From Adiantum capillus-veneris (taxonomy: Eukaryota > Streptophyta > Polypodiopsida > Polypodiales > Pteridaceae): a stretch of DNA of 64,000 bases. The number at the start of each line of letters is the position of its first letter. Position 1 is the first letter of the stretch. The stretch is from assembly GCA_014529385.2 (NCBI GenBank), contig CM043962.1, forward strand, positions 54,331,905 through 54,395,904. The letters run 5' to 3'. Shown piece by piece: positions 12,296 to 22,357 of this stretch. The position numbers and the translations under genes are program-made. The notes under the pieces were generated by a model. It was not told where the DNA came from and made no database searches. It saw nothing but the letters and a program-made list of their open reading frames with translations.

Positions 12296-13235
12296 TGTTG
12301 AGCCAGCAGAGGATCACACCCACATTTTTGCTCACACTCATCATTTTGTAACCATTGATTGTAATAAATATCTTTCCGACATTAATTTTGATTTGAGCCA
12401 TTCATTAAGTAACGGGACTCAATTGAGTTTCCAGCTTGTAATCCCGAAGTAATTTCACTTGCTGATGTAATTAGTTAGAGATGTTCTCACCTCCAAGGCT
12501 GAGGTATATAAGCCAAAGTTTTTGTGACCTAAGGAGATTCAGATTATTAATCAAAGTGAGTTTTTGAGCTCCCTGACTGTGTCTGAGAGAGAGTGAGAGA
12601 GAGAGAGAGTCTTATCTACCTGCTACGCGAGCTACGGAGCTGCCATTGGAGAAGCGACACCGCCTTTGTGTTAGCAACGGCGAGAGCTACGCACAGATAC
12701 CAAGAGTGCGTGCTATCGGCTTCTATGTGTGGTAAGTTCCTACGAGCTTCGGTGTGAGTTTTCTTCCAACTCGTGTGTCAGAATTGAGCGTGCAGCATAT
12801 CTATAGAACCACAACGAGTAGAGCTACACATTAGTACCATCGGGGTCAAGTTTCAATCACCTGTATTTTTCGGCCTGTCTTCATACGCGTTTACCGCACG
12901 GAGTGGTTATAGGTTGATTTTGCAGTTCAAGTCTTTAGGGTGTTGTTCTTACCTAGTGTATAGACTTCCCCTTGAGTTTGAGATCGATTCAATGATTCTT
13001 GATCCTGTTTCGTATAGCATTCGTTCGTAGTACGGATTTCAGTCACTTGCGTATTTTAGAACTTAGATTTGATTTCCCTAGTCGTGATTGTCATTAGAAG
13101 GTCGAGTAGGTGATTTGACACTCACCTAGTTGTTTCCATGCGCCTGCGGGTCAAGCTCTGTCCTCGTCTGACAAATTCTGTTCTTGGTTGAGTTCTCGCT
13201 ATTTAGCTTCCGCTAGCGGCGTAACCGCCTTAACA
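12296..13235 (+). repeat. 5' LTR of element B
   Basis: 940 bp, TG...CA ends. Aligns with 38112-39049 at about 96.7% identity with a 2-bp length change in a GA run. Confidence 0.95.
12505..12511 (+). promoter_or_regulatory. TATA box in 5' LTR of B
   Basis: TATATAA at LTR position 210, repeated at 38321-38327 in the 3' LTR. Likely core promoter, leaving a long R-U5 of about 700 bp. Confidence 0.55.
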
Positions 13236-13237
13236 TT

Positions 13238-13255
13238 TGGCGCCGCTGCCGGGGA
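13238..13255 (+). promoter_or_regulatory. Primer-binding site of B (tRNA-Asp)
   Basis: TGGCGCCGCTGCCGGGGA is one base from the classical plant tRNA-Asp(GTC) primer site. It lies two bases after the LTR. A GTGAGT donor-like motif follows at 13296-13301, as in element A. Confidence 0.9.
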
Positions 13256-13861
13256 CGAGAGCCCTAAGTAGGTGACCTTAAACTAATCCTACGAGGTGAG
13301 TCGTATAAACTACTTTGTATACTTTAGTTAGAAAAGATCTAGGAGTGGTGGACTCCGAAGATCTCGAGAGATACTAGGAAGTGGGGTATTCCTGGGTCTT
13401 CTGTGTTGACAGTATTTTTTGTTTAGCTTAGATTTGTTTGTTGTTTTGTTGGTGTTGAGTAGTTGTTGATAGAAGAAGAATTTGCTAGTCCGTGAGTGAC
13501 AGTGGATCTCTTTAAAATCACAATTACCAAACCCATTTTATGATTAGGAATAGCTTAGGTAGGACTTCATTTGATCCTGATCTGGAGCTAGTAATCATTG
13601 GAGTATTTGCTTGATATGGTTGATTGCATGTTAGATCACTAAACCGTCGAGTTATTAGTGAAACTTGCAATAAACAAAAGTAAGAGAAATTTTCTGTGTA
13701 TTTGGGAGCTGCTGAGCACTTGAGAAAGCTTTAGGAAGGATTCTGTGCCAAAAAAAAAATGGAAATCTGCAACTTTATACATCATACGTGTATGATGTCT
13801 AAATGATCAAACACAGACCAAAACAGAAATTTTGACTTTACCAAAGTGTTCAAAAGGGGGG
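13256..13861 (+). other. Leader of B, first part
   Basis: Non-coding. Holds the first palindrome of B's array at 13779-13798. Cut by the CACTA insertion at 13865, which has duplicated TTA (13862-13864). Confidence 0.7.
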
Positions 13862-13888
13862 TTACACTACAAGAGGCTCTTCACATTA

Positions 13889-14022
13889 GCGACGCTCACA
13901 CAGCGACGCTCAAAAAAAAAAATTCCCGGCGTCGCTATGAGCGTCGCTATGAGCGTCGCAAATTTACAAAGAAATTTGCGACGCTCATAGCGACGCTTAT
14001 AGCGACGCTCATAGCGACGCCA
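13889..14022. repeat. Left subterminal repeat array of CACTA
   Basis: About nine copies of TAGCGACGC or close variants, in both orientations. The part from about 13928 to 14021 forms an imperfect inverted repeat of roughly 40-bp arms around a short AT-rich loop. Expected binding sites of the element's second protein. Confidence 0.85.
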
Positions 14023-14111
14023 GCTGGGGTAAGAAAAATAACCGAGCGCGCCCAAAAACTCAGATCTCAGATCTGAGTTTTTCGACGCCCTCAAGCAAAG
14101 AGCAGGTAACG

Positions 14112-14157
<46 letters not shown>

Positions 14158-14312
14158 CTTTTACACACACACACACACACACACACACGAGGAGAGGAAG
14201 GAGAGACAGGTATGCTCCTTCCCTCTCCTCATTCTCATGTTCCCTTCCTCTCTTTCTCTCTCCCTCGCTCTCTCTCTCACACACACACACATACACACAC
14301 ACATATAGTGTT

Positions 14313-14364
<52 letters not shown>
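14112..14364. repeat. CT, AC and GA microsatellites in CACTA
   Basis: (CT)n at about 14112-14153, (AC)n at 14162-14189, more (AC)n at 14278-14303 and (GA)n at 14316-14364. The long open frames over this area are products of the simple repeats, not genes. Confidence 0.95.
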
Positions 14365-14366
<2 letters not shown>

Positions 14367-14379
14367 CAAAAACGCACAC

Positions 14380-14585
14380 ACATACATAAACAAAGAATGC
14401 ACACACACATTGAGAGAGAAAAAGAGAGAGAGAGCATGCATAAACAAAAAACGCACGCATTGAGAGAGGAAAAGAGAGAGAGAACATGCATAAACAAAAA
14501 ACGCACACATTGAGAGAGGAAAAGAGAAAGAAAACATGCATACGATCCAAAAAAACGCACACACATTGAGAGAAAAAGAAAGAGA
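14380..14585. repeat. 50-bp minisatellite, about four units
   Basis: Units with ATGCATAAACAAAAAACGCA followed by a GA-rich half. The ATGCA marks lie at 14436, 14486 and 14536, exactly 50 bp apart, with a more diverged unit before them. Confidence 0.85.
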
Positions 14586-14845
14586 AACTAAGGGAGCGTC
14601 GTAGGAAACTAATTAAAATTAAAAGACCTAAAGATCTAGCCGACGAGGAGTTGAACTGAAGACCTATTATTCAAGAGAGAAATGGCATAATCAATCTATC
14701 ATACTTGGCATGGGTGATAGAAAGGTTATACCATTTATCTCTTTTTATTGGCACACACATCCACACACGCGCACACACACAGGAAGAAGAGAGTTATAAC
14801 GTCGTAGGAAACTATTTTAAAAGACGTTAAAGATTAGGTTATATG

Positions 14846-15228
14846 TAGACTTACATTAAATTAGATTTAGGTTTATTTTTAACTAGATTTACATTTATTT
14901 AAGCTAGATTTAGATTTATGTTATATTAGATTAGATGCGGGTCTCCATAGACTGCGATGCCTGCATGAAGCGGGTGAAGAAAGCCCTCAATGGAATATAG
15001 GGTATTGCTGCCTTCACTCATAGTGGGCTCCGTCGATCCAAAAGTACTGGTGAAATGTCTTCAGAAGATAGGGAAGAAGGTGGATCTTCAGGGCGGCAAG
15101 AGTCACTACATCCCCGACACAATGACCATCTAGACAACCTCTAGTCATTAGACTTACGTTAAATTAGATTTAGCTTTATTTTTAGTTAGATTTACGTTTA
15201 TTTAGATTTACGCTTATTTACGTTAGAT
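14846..15228. repeat. Direct repeat pair flanking a captured gene scrap
   Basis: Two T- and A-rich copies of about 80-90 bp, at 14846-14934 and 15149-15228, share the TAGACTTAC(A/G)TTAAATTAGA start and a chain of AGATTTA(C/G) steps. They enclose the HMA-like fragment at 14936-15132. Confidence 0.8.
14936..15132 (+). pseudogene. Captured HMA (heavy-metal-associated) domain fragment
   Basis: Frame one reads MRVSIDCDACMKRVKKALNG before a TAG. This matches the start of the HMA fold of HIPP/ATX1-type plant metallochaperones, including the metal-binding CxxC (CDAC). After a shortened middle part, a second frame reads GSVDPKVLVKCLQKIGKKVD, matching the VDPxxVLxKLxKxGKKxEL end of the same domain, then LQGGKSHYIPDTMTI before a stop. 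The central beta strands are missing and the frame shifts, so this is a dead fragment. It lies inside a CACTA between direct repeats, which fits capture of a host gene piece by the transposon, a known habit of the superfamily. Which host gene it came from is not visible. Confidence 0.75.
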
Positions 15229-15517
15229 CGAGTCCACGCAAGAATTACTTACGGTTTAGGGTTTAGAGTTAGACGAACAGTGAAAAGATCTACTGTGAAA
15301 AGATGTTAAGATGAAGTGAAGTGCTACAGCTAGAGAAGAGGCAAAGGGATTTTGTCCACTACATGCAGTATCATGTAGACGTGGGTGTCTAGATTTCTTG
15401 TACCCACAAATATAGGTATTGACCAATAAAGACGAGATTATAACCCGGTGGTTCTGATCTCCGTGCACCTCTAGACCGAGGTGTGCGGGGATTGGACATG
15501 ACTAGAGAATGTGAGGT

Positions 15518-15519
<2 letters not shown>

Positions 15520-15593
<74 letters not shown>
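15520..15593. repeat. (GA)n microsatellite
   Basis: About 37 GA units upstream of the transposase gene, inside its probable 5' region. Confidence 0.95.
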
Positions 15594-15595
<2 letters not shown>

Positions 15596-15657
15596 GACGA
15601 AGAATGCCAATAGAATATTAAATTTGTTGTCTAGGTTATAAGTTTTTTATCCTCATT

Positions 15658-18600
15658 ATGAGTAGCGACGAGGATGTGGGACCGTCCAACCGAAACACCT
15701 ATCTCTCAACGAGGGTCTTATGTCCTTGTAATCAATGCAAGCATGCTGTGCGACGGACAAGACGTGTTTCTTTGCAGCACGTTCGTGAATTTGGCGAGTT
15801 CGATCCATCTATTATAGATCGAGTTGTTGCCAATTATAACTCGTCGGACTCTGACGCTGGCCAACAAGCAGCAATCTTGCAACCCAATAGACGTATTCGC
15901 AGGCGCTTTGGTCAAGCAGCATATGTGAGGCCACAAGATGTAGCCTCTGACAGCTCGGGGGATGATCATGCAGAGCACATTCCCAACGAGGCAATGTTTG
16001 AGCCCGAGATTGATGAAATGATCGAGACGATCATGGATTCAGAAAGGCTTATCTATGATGATATGAAAAGTGAAGCCGATACATCATTGTATAATGGAGC
16101 ACGTATGTCTAGATTGAAAGCACTCCTGGTTCTTCTCAACATGCAGGCAAAGTTTGGATGGAGTGACACTAGCGTCACAGCGCTTTTCAGGTGATCTATT
16201 ACAATTAGTTTACTTTAATAGAACTCATGGTGTATAATGATCTGATAGATTTTTACACGACTGTATCATATTTTTATGTTGTGTAGATTGCTGAAAGAGC
16301 ACATTCTACCAGCTGACAATGTGATGCCAGATTCCCGAGATGAAGCAAGAAAGATTTTGCGAAACTTGGGGATGGATTACAATTCTATCCACGCTTGTCC
16401 TAATGACTGCATTCTTTTCAGAGGGGAATACACAGACATGGAGAAGTGTCCGAAATGTGATTCCGAAAGATATCGAGTAGATCTCCACGGGACAAAAATT
16501 CCACAAAAGGTTTTGCGACATTTTCCTTTGCTTCCTCGCATCAAGCATTTCTTCGAATGTAAGTCCATGGCCGCCCTAGCATCATGGCATGAGGAGAATA
16601 AATCTTCGGATGGTGTGCTACGAATTCCTGCAGATTGCGCAGCCTGGAAACATATAGATGGAACATGGTCGGATTTTGCCAGGGAAGCTCGAAATTTGCG
16701 CTTAGGCCTGGCTATGGATGGCGTAAATCCATTTGGTCAAAGATCAACATCTTACAGTGTATGGCCCGTTGTCATCGTCAACTACAACATTCCCCCGTGG
16801 TTGACTACGAAGAAGGGGCACCTATGGCTAAGCTTGATTGTGCCAGGGCGATATAAAGTGGGGAATATGGATGTGTATCTTCGTCCACTATTGGAAGAGC
16901 TACAACAATTGTGGATTGGCATAGAGGTGGTGGATATGAGCCGACACACAGGACGACGGAATGCTTTGATCAGAGGTATTCTAATGTGGACCATGCATGA
17001 CTATCCCGGGCTAACAGAATGCTCAGGTGATCTATTGACACTCCTCTCTCAGACACTGTAAATCTGGTTTTTCCCCATAGTTGATCTATTATCATGTGTA
17101 TACATGCAGGGCTTCAAACAAGCGGATACAGAGCATGTGTCACATGTGGACCTAGACTGAATGCACGTAGGGCACCCTCACTGAAGAAGCAAATCTACGA
17201 AGGTCATCAAGCGTATCTTCCGGAGAATCATGTGTTACGCGACGGCTTTTTGGGAAGAGAGCCACCAAGGATGTCTGCACAAGCATGGTTAGAGCAGAAG
17301 GAGATGTGCGATGACGGATTGCCTCCAGGGATGAAGAGACTATCTCTATGGTACGAGTTACCATACTGGCCTCGACTCGTGATCAATCACTTGCTCGATC
17401 CAATGCACATATTCAAGAATGTGGGTAATCTACTATGGGACCATTTGACCGGCAAGAAAGATACTTTGGGAGCCAGAGTTGACCTTAGAAATGTGGATCG
17501 TATGGAGCAATATTGGCCGCAAACAGCGTCTGATGGATCGATAAAACTTCCTAAAGCACCATGGATTTTCACAGGAGCCCAAGAACGCAAAGTAAAAGAG
17601 GCCATTCGATCTTTGCGGACCCCCACTGGCGTAATGCACTCGCTCCGAACGTGTTTTACTAAAGAAGGAAAGCTTACCGGTTTGAAGTCACACGATTGGC
17701 ATAAAATGTGTCAGGTACGTTCATAGTGGACTTTAATATCATTGCATAAAATGTGGACTTTAATATCATTGCTGCACATACTTTACAGTTTATTTTACCG
17801 GTTGCCATTGAGGGATGTTTGTCTCTCGACATCCGTAACACAATCTACAAACTTGCAAAGCTGGTGCAATGGATCTCACAAAAGGAGATCGACGTAGACT
17901 CCATACCATTCGCCAAACTAAATGCTGCGGAGCTTGTGTGCATGTTTGAGAAACATTTTCCTACTACAATGCTAACCATTCAGGTGCATCTTCTTATTCA
18001 CATAGTTGATGAGGTGGAAATAGCTGGCACAGTTCATTCCAGATGGATGTTCTTCTTAGAGCGTTTCATGAAAACGCTTAAGGGATATGTGCGTCAAAAG
18101 GCACGTCCGGAGGGTAGCATGGCAGAAGGTTGGTTGGTATCAGAGTCCCTAGTGTACATTGGAGAGTGGTTAGACGGATTTGATAAATCCCGGGATACGC
18201 TATGGCGAACCATAGATGATGAGCGCATATCTGGGATTGTCATGTGCAATCTCGGTGTTGAGAAGAAGATGACGGAAGATCTAGAGGCTAAAATCAACCG
18301 ATTTTGCATGCTTCACAATCCAGTGATGCAAAAGTGGATTTCACAATATGAGGATGCAAAGCAAGAGCGACAAAGGGCACGAATCGAGTGGAGACGGGGA
18401 AGACGACCACCGATGCACTATCCAGCGGTTCTGGAGAGCCTACCAACCTTCATGAGCTTAAGATGGTTGCACAACCAATTGAAAAGCGCACAACAATGCG
18501 GTGACGAAGTGACTGAAGAAGAGTGGGAGTACTCTCGGGGTTGCGCGACCAAGGTAAGTTTGCAATGTACGACTAGCAAGTGACTTTATTTATAAACGTT

Positions 18601-19386
18601 TGAACGGCCACTCATAATCTTTGTTCGTTGTAGTATAAGTCATACACAGCAGCATGGTGTAAAGGTCGACATTTTAGGGTGGAACGAATCGACAAAAAGC
18701 GTTTTACTCAAGATTGTGGAATCATGGCAAAATTTGAACAGTCTAGTCGACGACGTTCCTCTGATGCAGATCCCGTGGTGGCGGAACTCACTTACTTCGG
18801 CACGCTGCAAGAGATTTTGAGGATCGATTACAGAGGATTTTTTGTCGACTTGTTCGACGTGCAATGGTTCAAGATAATCATGGAGGGTCGAAACGCTACT
18901 GTGCGTAGAGGAGAGTCTGGTTTTCTTGAGGTGGATTCTACTAAGAAATGGACTGACCTAAGAGACACTTTCGTACTACCCGAGCATTGTGAACAAGTAA
19001 GTATATAAATAGTTAACATCCCCCTTTTACAAGTTATGTGCTTGAAAGCTCTCATGTAAGTTATGTGGCTCTGGCAGGTAGTATTTCATCCTACAAAGTC
19101 TACATCAAACTGGTGGTACGTCATAGAGGTAGCCCCTCGTAGTGCAAGGACGTATGAAGGCTACCATGTGCCAATCACAACGACATCAATGGAGGAGATC
19201 AGAGAAGATGCTCAATCAGAAGCCGCTGCGGTGGTGCCAGACGAGCATCAAGATGCTACTGCTCTATATGGGGTGCATGCAGAGGAGCTACAAAATGAAA
19301 CAGAGGATATGTGTTTAAACGGAGAGCTCTATATAGATATAGGAAGTTATGCTGAGTTATGCGAGGATGAGAGAGAGATCTCTTAA
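15658..19386 (+). CDS. CACTA TNP2-type transposase, six exons
   Basis: DDE-type transposase that cuts and joins the element ends in the nucleus. Predicted exons: 15658-16190, 16287-17026, 17110-17714, 17789-18553, 18634-18996 and 19078-19386. All introns are short with GT-AG borders and phases agree, giving about 1104 aa with no break. Residues 20-60 hold part of the transposase-associated domain (LCPCNQCKH); its usual first half is absent and may lie in an unseen upstream exon. An acidic linker follows, then Transposase_21 (about 220-600) with the zinc-like CPxxC blocks, MDGVNPFG (first catalytic Asp, about 325) and LLDPMHIFKN (second, about 520). A DUF4218 segment (VHLLIHIVDEVE, about 690-735) and a DUF4216 segment (RGFFVDLFDVQWF, about 930-965) follow. 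Intron 3 has a 27-bp tandem duplication. Start chosen as the first ATG before the CPC motif. Confidence 0.9.
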
Positions 19387-19607
19387 AGCCACAAATATTG
19401 TATTTGAACAATTTTGCTCCGTGCTGTAAAAGCTCTAGCTCTTTTGATTGAAAATTCTGAGTTTTCGACTTGCCTCTTCTACCACTCGATTCATTGCGTC
19501 ATTGTATTTATATGCGTCATTACGTCATTGTATTTAATGGTATTTGCGTCATTGTCTACTCTATTCATTCAATATTAAGTTTAAATATTCGTGTGTTTAA
19601 TGCAGGT
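19387..19607. other. Spacer between the two CACTA genes
   Basis: 221 bp, AT-rich, with repeated 'gcgtcattgtattta' words. It ends in a TTTAATGCAG acceptor-like tract just before the next start codon, so a 5' UTR intron of the second gene may end here. Confidence 0.5.
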
Positions 19608-20921
19608 ATGGATGATGAGGAGTTTCTTTCTTCTTTGTCACCGCAGCAGAGACAGTGGTACGTGGAGCGTCATCGCTCTGGCGCATCATCGCGCGTTCCT
19701 ACACCATCCGCATCTCCCTCTCTTTCGGAGCATTCGGCGCGCTCCGAAGCTTCGGCGTCGACGAGACGAGCGTCACACTCTTCTAGACACCGGCGCTCTA
19801 GTGGTGGCGGTGGCGGTTGTTGTGGGGATTCCGCCACCGATGCCTCCACACCGCCTCGTGTTCGACGAGGCTCTTTACCCTCCCCTTCTTTGCCCGCCCC
19901 CACACCAGCCACAGCATCGCCGTCTACGCCAGGTTTTGCACGGCTGACTGTTCCTAGAAGCTACACACCTCTACCTACTCCGCCAGGAGCCACCCCACTC
20001 GACACTCCTCGCTTCGGGGCCCAGACGCCGGTGGAGACACCTGACGTCCGTACCCCCATCGACACGCCGCTAGAGACCCCTGCCGGGACACCCAGGTTCA
20101 CGCGTCACCGGCCAGAGGGCTTGCCTTACTCCGTCGACATCAGCGGCGGCATCATCATGGATGATGACGGCAAGAAGGTGATCTCGCGCATGCGTGGTCT
20201 TTGCTCTCAGCTGTTTAGACACTATATACTAAACAAATGGAGTGAAGTACCAAGTGATTTAAAAAACAGAGTCATCAGCATACTTCATGATGAGTTTCCC
20301 GTTCCAACACGGGATCAGCGCTTCAATGAAGACCTGATGAAGATTCGAATGCGCGAATACTGCAAACACAAGCGTTCCAAAGTGCAAAAAGCAATCAAGA
20401 ATGGGTGGAATAGGCCAGATTGGCTGGCCAAAGAAGATTGGAAGAATGCGAAGAAAGCAGCGCGCGAGAATCCCGACAAGTGGAAGCAACAAAAAGATGC
20501 AGCCAGAGCGCGAGTAGAGGCAGGGAGCTCGCACCACTTGGGGAGCGGTGGATGGGCATCATTTGAGGCCGATTTTGTAAGTCTTTTCACATTGCTCTTT
20601 ATGCATGTTCGATAGTTTAGGGTTTATGAGTTTTTTAGTTCTAACATAATGAAATCTTTGTATGTTTTGACAGTGGTCGATGACAGGACGTGATCCCACA
20701 CCGTACGAGCGCGAGTACGCAGGCAGGAAGGGCTTAAACGCCCTGATGGACATTCTCAATTCTCGCAGCGGCATGGTTAGTATTACGGTTTACTCTTTTT
20801 TATTTTTTGTATTGTTTTATAAATGTCGTTATATGTTTATACTTACTGAAAACTGTCTTATTGTCTTTTTTTGCAGAATCCGACAGATACGCCGCTTGGA
20901 CGCGATGAGACATCTGATTAG
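19608..20921 (+). CDS. CACTA second protein, TNPA-like (Ptta/En/Spm family), three exons
   Basis: Predicted exons 19608-20576, 20674-20775 and 20877-20921 join in frame to about 371 aa. Introns have GT-AG borders. Residues 1-190 are low complexity: Ser/Arg-rich, then Pro/Thr-rich with a PxTP-like repeat. Residues about 190-320 match the plant Ptta/En/Spm transposase family, with LCSQLFRHYILNKWSEVP, then DEFPVPT and a K-rich WLAKEDWKNAKKAARENPDK block. The short last exon ends LGRDETSD. In En/Spm this protein binds the subterminal repeats and helps TNP2-type transposase; that role is inferred. Start at the first ATG after an acceptor-like tract. GC-rich 5' half, unlike its surroundings. Confidence 0.85.
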
Positions 20922-21285
20922 ACGACGTCAGTTTAGCCGTAGCTAGATAGCATTAGTTTAGGGTTTCTCATAGCTTATGTATCATGAGACGGATTTTATA
21001 CGTCTTTTTGAACCATGTATATTATTACATTTGTCACCGCAATTCCTTTTGCCAATCAATTCTTTATGCCTATGATGTTGTACAATTGTCATTATTACAT
21101 TTGCCAATCAATTCAGTTTGTCTATGATGTGTACAATTGTCAATTTTGCAAACAATGCGTCTTGTGGGTGACTATTTTGGGTCTATTATTTACCTTTGCA
21201 CTTTTTTTAAAAAGTGAATCAAGTACAATATGGTTGATGGGTGGCAGGCATTCAATGCCCTGCCACCAAAAAAATATTCTCTCAG
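20922..21285. other. 3' flank of CACTA gene
   Basis: AT-rich untranslated region after the second gene. Contains short direct repeats around 'tattacatttg' and 'ccaatcaattc'. No gene seen. Confidence 0.6.
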
Positions 21286-21530
21286 GCGTCGCTATATGCG
21301 TCGCTATTTATGGCTCTGTAGCGTCGCTATATGCGTCGCTATACTCTTCTGTGAGAGCGTCGCTATAAGCGTCGCTATAGGCGTCGCTATAGACGTCGCT
21401 ATATAGCGACGCCTATAGCGACGCCTATAGCGACGCCTATAGCGACGCATATAGCGACGCTCTCGTAGCGACGCTTATAGCGACGCCGGGGGTTATAAAA
21501 ACCCAGTGTATTTCCGTCGCTAAGAGCGTC
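21286..21530. repeat. Right subterminal array of CACTA, large inverted repeat
   Basis: About 16 copies of TAGCGACGC at 11- to 12-bp or longer steps. Copies point one way up to about 21400 and the other way after it, so 21286-21487 is an imperfect palindrome with arms near 100 bp. Terminal inverted end at 21549-21556. Confidence 0.9.
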
Positions 21531-21760
21531 ACAAGAGCACATAACCCTTTGTAGTGTTATACCCTAATTTCAACTTAAAACAAGAGCATTAACACTCAAA
21601 GAAACCCAAAAAGACAAGTCGGAGCCCAAGAAACGCAAAGAACAGGAAATTTTGGATTCAGATCTTGTTTTTACATTCAAACCTGACAAAAACACTTGAA
21701 ACTCAATTATAAACATTGGAGAAGGCTTAAAACCAAGAATAGTCAAAATCTGGGACAAAA

Positions 21761-22189
21761 GACATCATACGCGTATAATGTCTTTTAGCACATCCACTAC
21801 TTATTTTTGATATCTGACCTGACAAGATTGTTACAAACACTGTAGAAAGCATAAATATCAGGTCTTGACCCAAATTGATGAAAAAGATATCATACGCGTA
21901 TGATGTCTTTGACCTAATTTTGGACATATTTTGATACTTTGCCAACACAGATCCATTGTAATAGCTGTCTAGAGGTTATATTTCAAGTTTCATCCCATTT
22001 GGATCACAATTGACCCAAAACAAGTCAAAAGCGAAAAATTGCCAAGAAAAGCCTAAATCAGCCATAACTTGCTTAAACAGAGTTCAAATTGAATTTTGTG
22101 AGTGGACAGAGCATAAGGGGGCTACTGAGAGTGAGCATAACCAAAATAGTACAAATCTGTGAAAAAAGACATCATACGCGTATAATGTC
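21761..22189 (+). repeat. Palindrome array before gag of B
   Basis: Near-perfect copies of ACATCATACGCGTATGATGT, with one flanking G/C pair, at 21761, 21886 and 22168. With the copy at 13779 and the CACTA plus one TTA removed, steps are 287, 125 and 282 bp. The last copy ends 169 bp before the gag ATG at 22358. Confidence 0.9.
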
Positions 22190-22357
22190 TTTTTCAGCAT
22201 AACTGCAACAAAATTCTCACTTGATGAAATAGAAGTTGTCCAACTGACAAGATTAAACAATTGACCAAGTATCAATCAGTTTGGATCAATTTTGACCACA
22301 AAAACTTGGGAAAACAAATTGTCGAGACGGAAAAGTTAAAGTCCTTTTGGGGAATTG

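Larger units (their letters stand above)
13865..21556 (+). mobile_element. Complete CACTA (En/Spm) DNA transposon
   Basis: 7692 bp with CACTACAA at the left end, its inverse TTGTAGTG at the right end, and a 3-bp target duplication TTA on both sides (13862-13864 and 21557-21559), all hallmarks of the En/Spm superfamily. Both ends carry dense subterminal copies of TAGCGACGC in both orientations, the kind of array bound by TNPA-type proteins. Inside are a six-exon TNP2-type transposase gene, a three-exon TNPA-like gene, microsatellites, a 50-bp minisatellite and a captured host gene scrap. Both genes are open through all exons with GT-AG introns, so the copy may be autonomous. It sits in the leader of B. 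Confidence 0.95.

Noticed and set aside
13846-14094. Short Arg-rich frames near the CACTA left end
   Set aside because: Products of the TAGCGACGC subterminal array.
14060-14566. Long open frames on both strands rich in Ser/Leu/Val
   Set aside because: They are translations of CT, GA and AC simple repeats in the CACTA.
14640-14720. tRNA-like stretch on the minus strand
   Set aside because: A vague resemblance to a T arm and D arm does not fold into a full tRNA.
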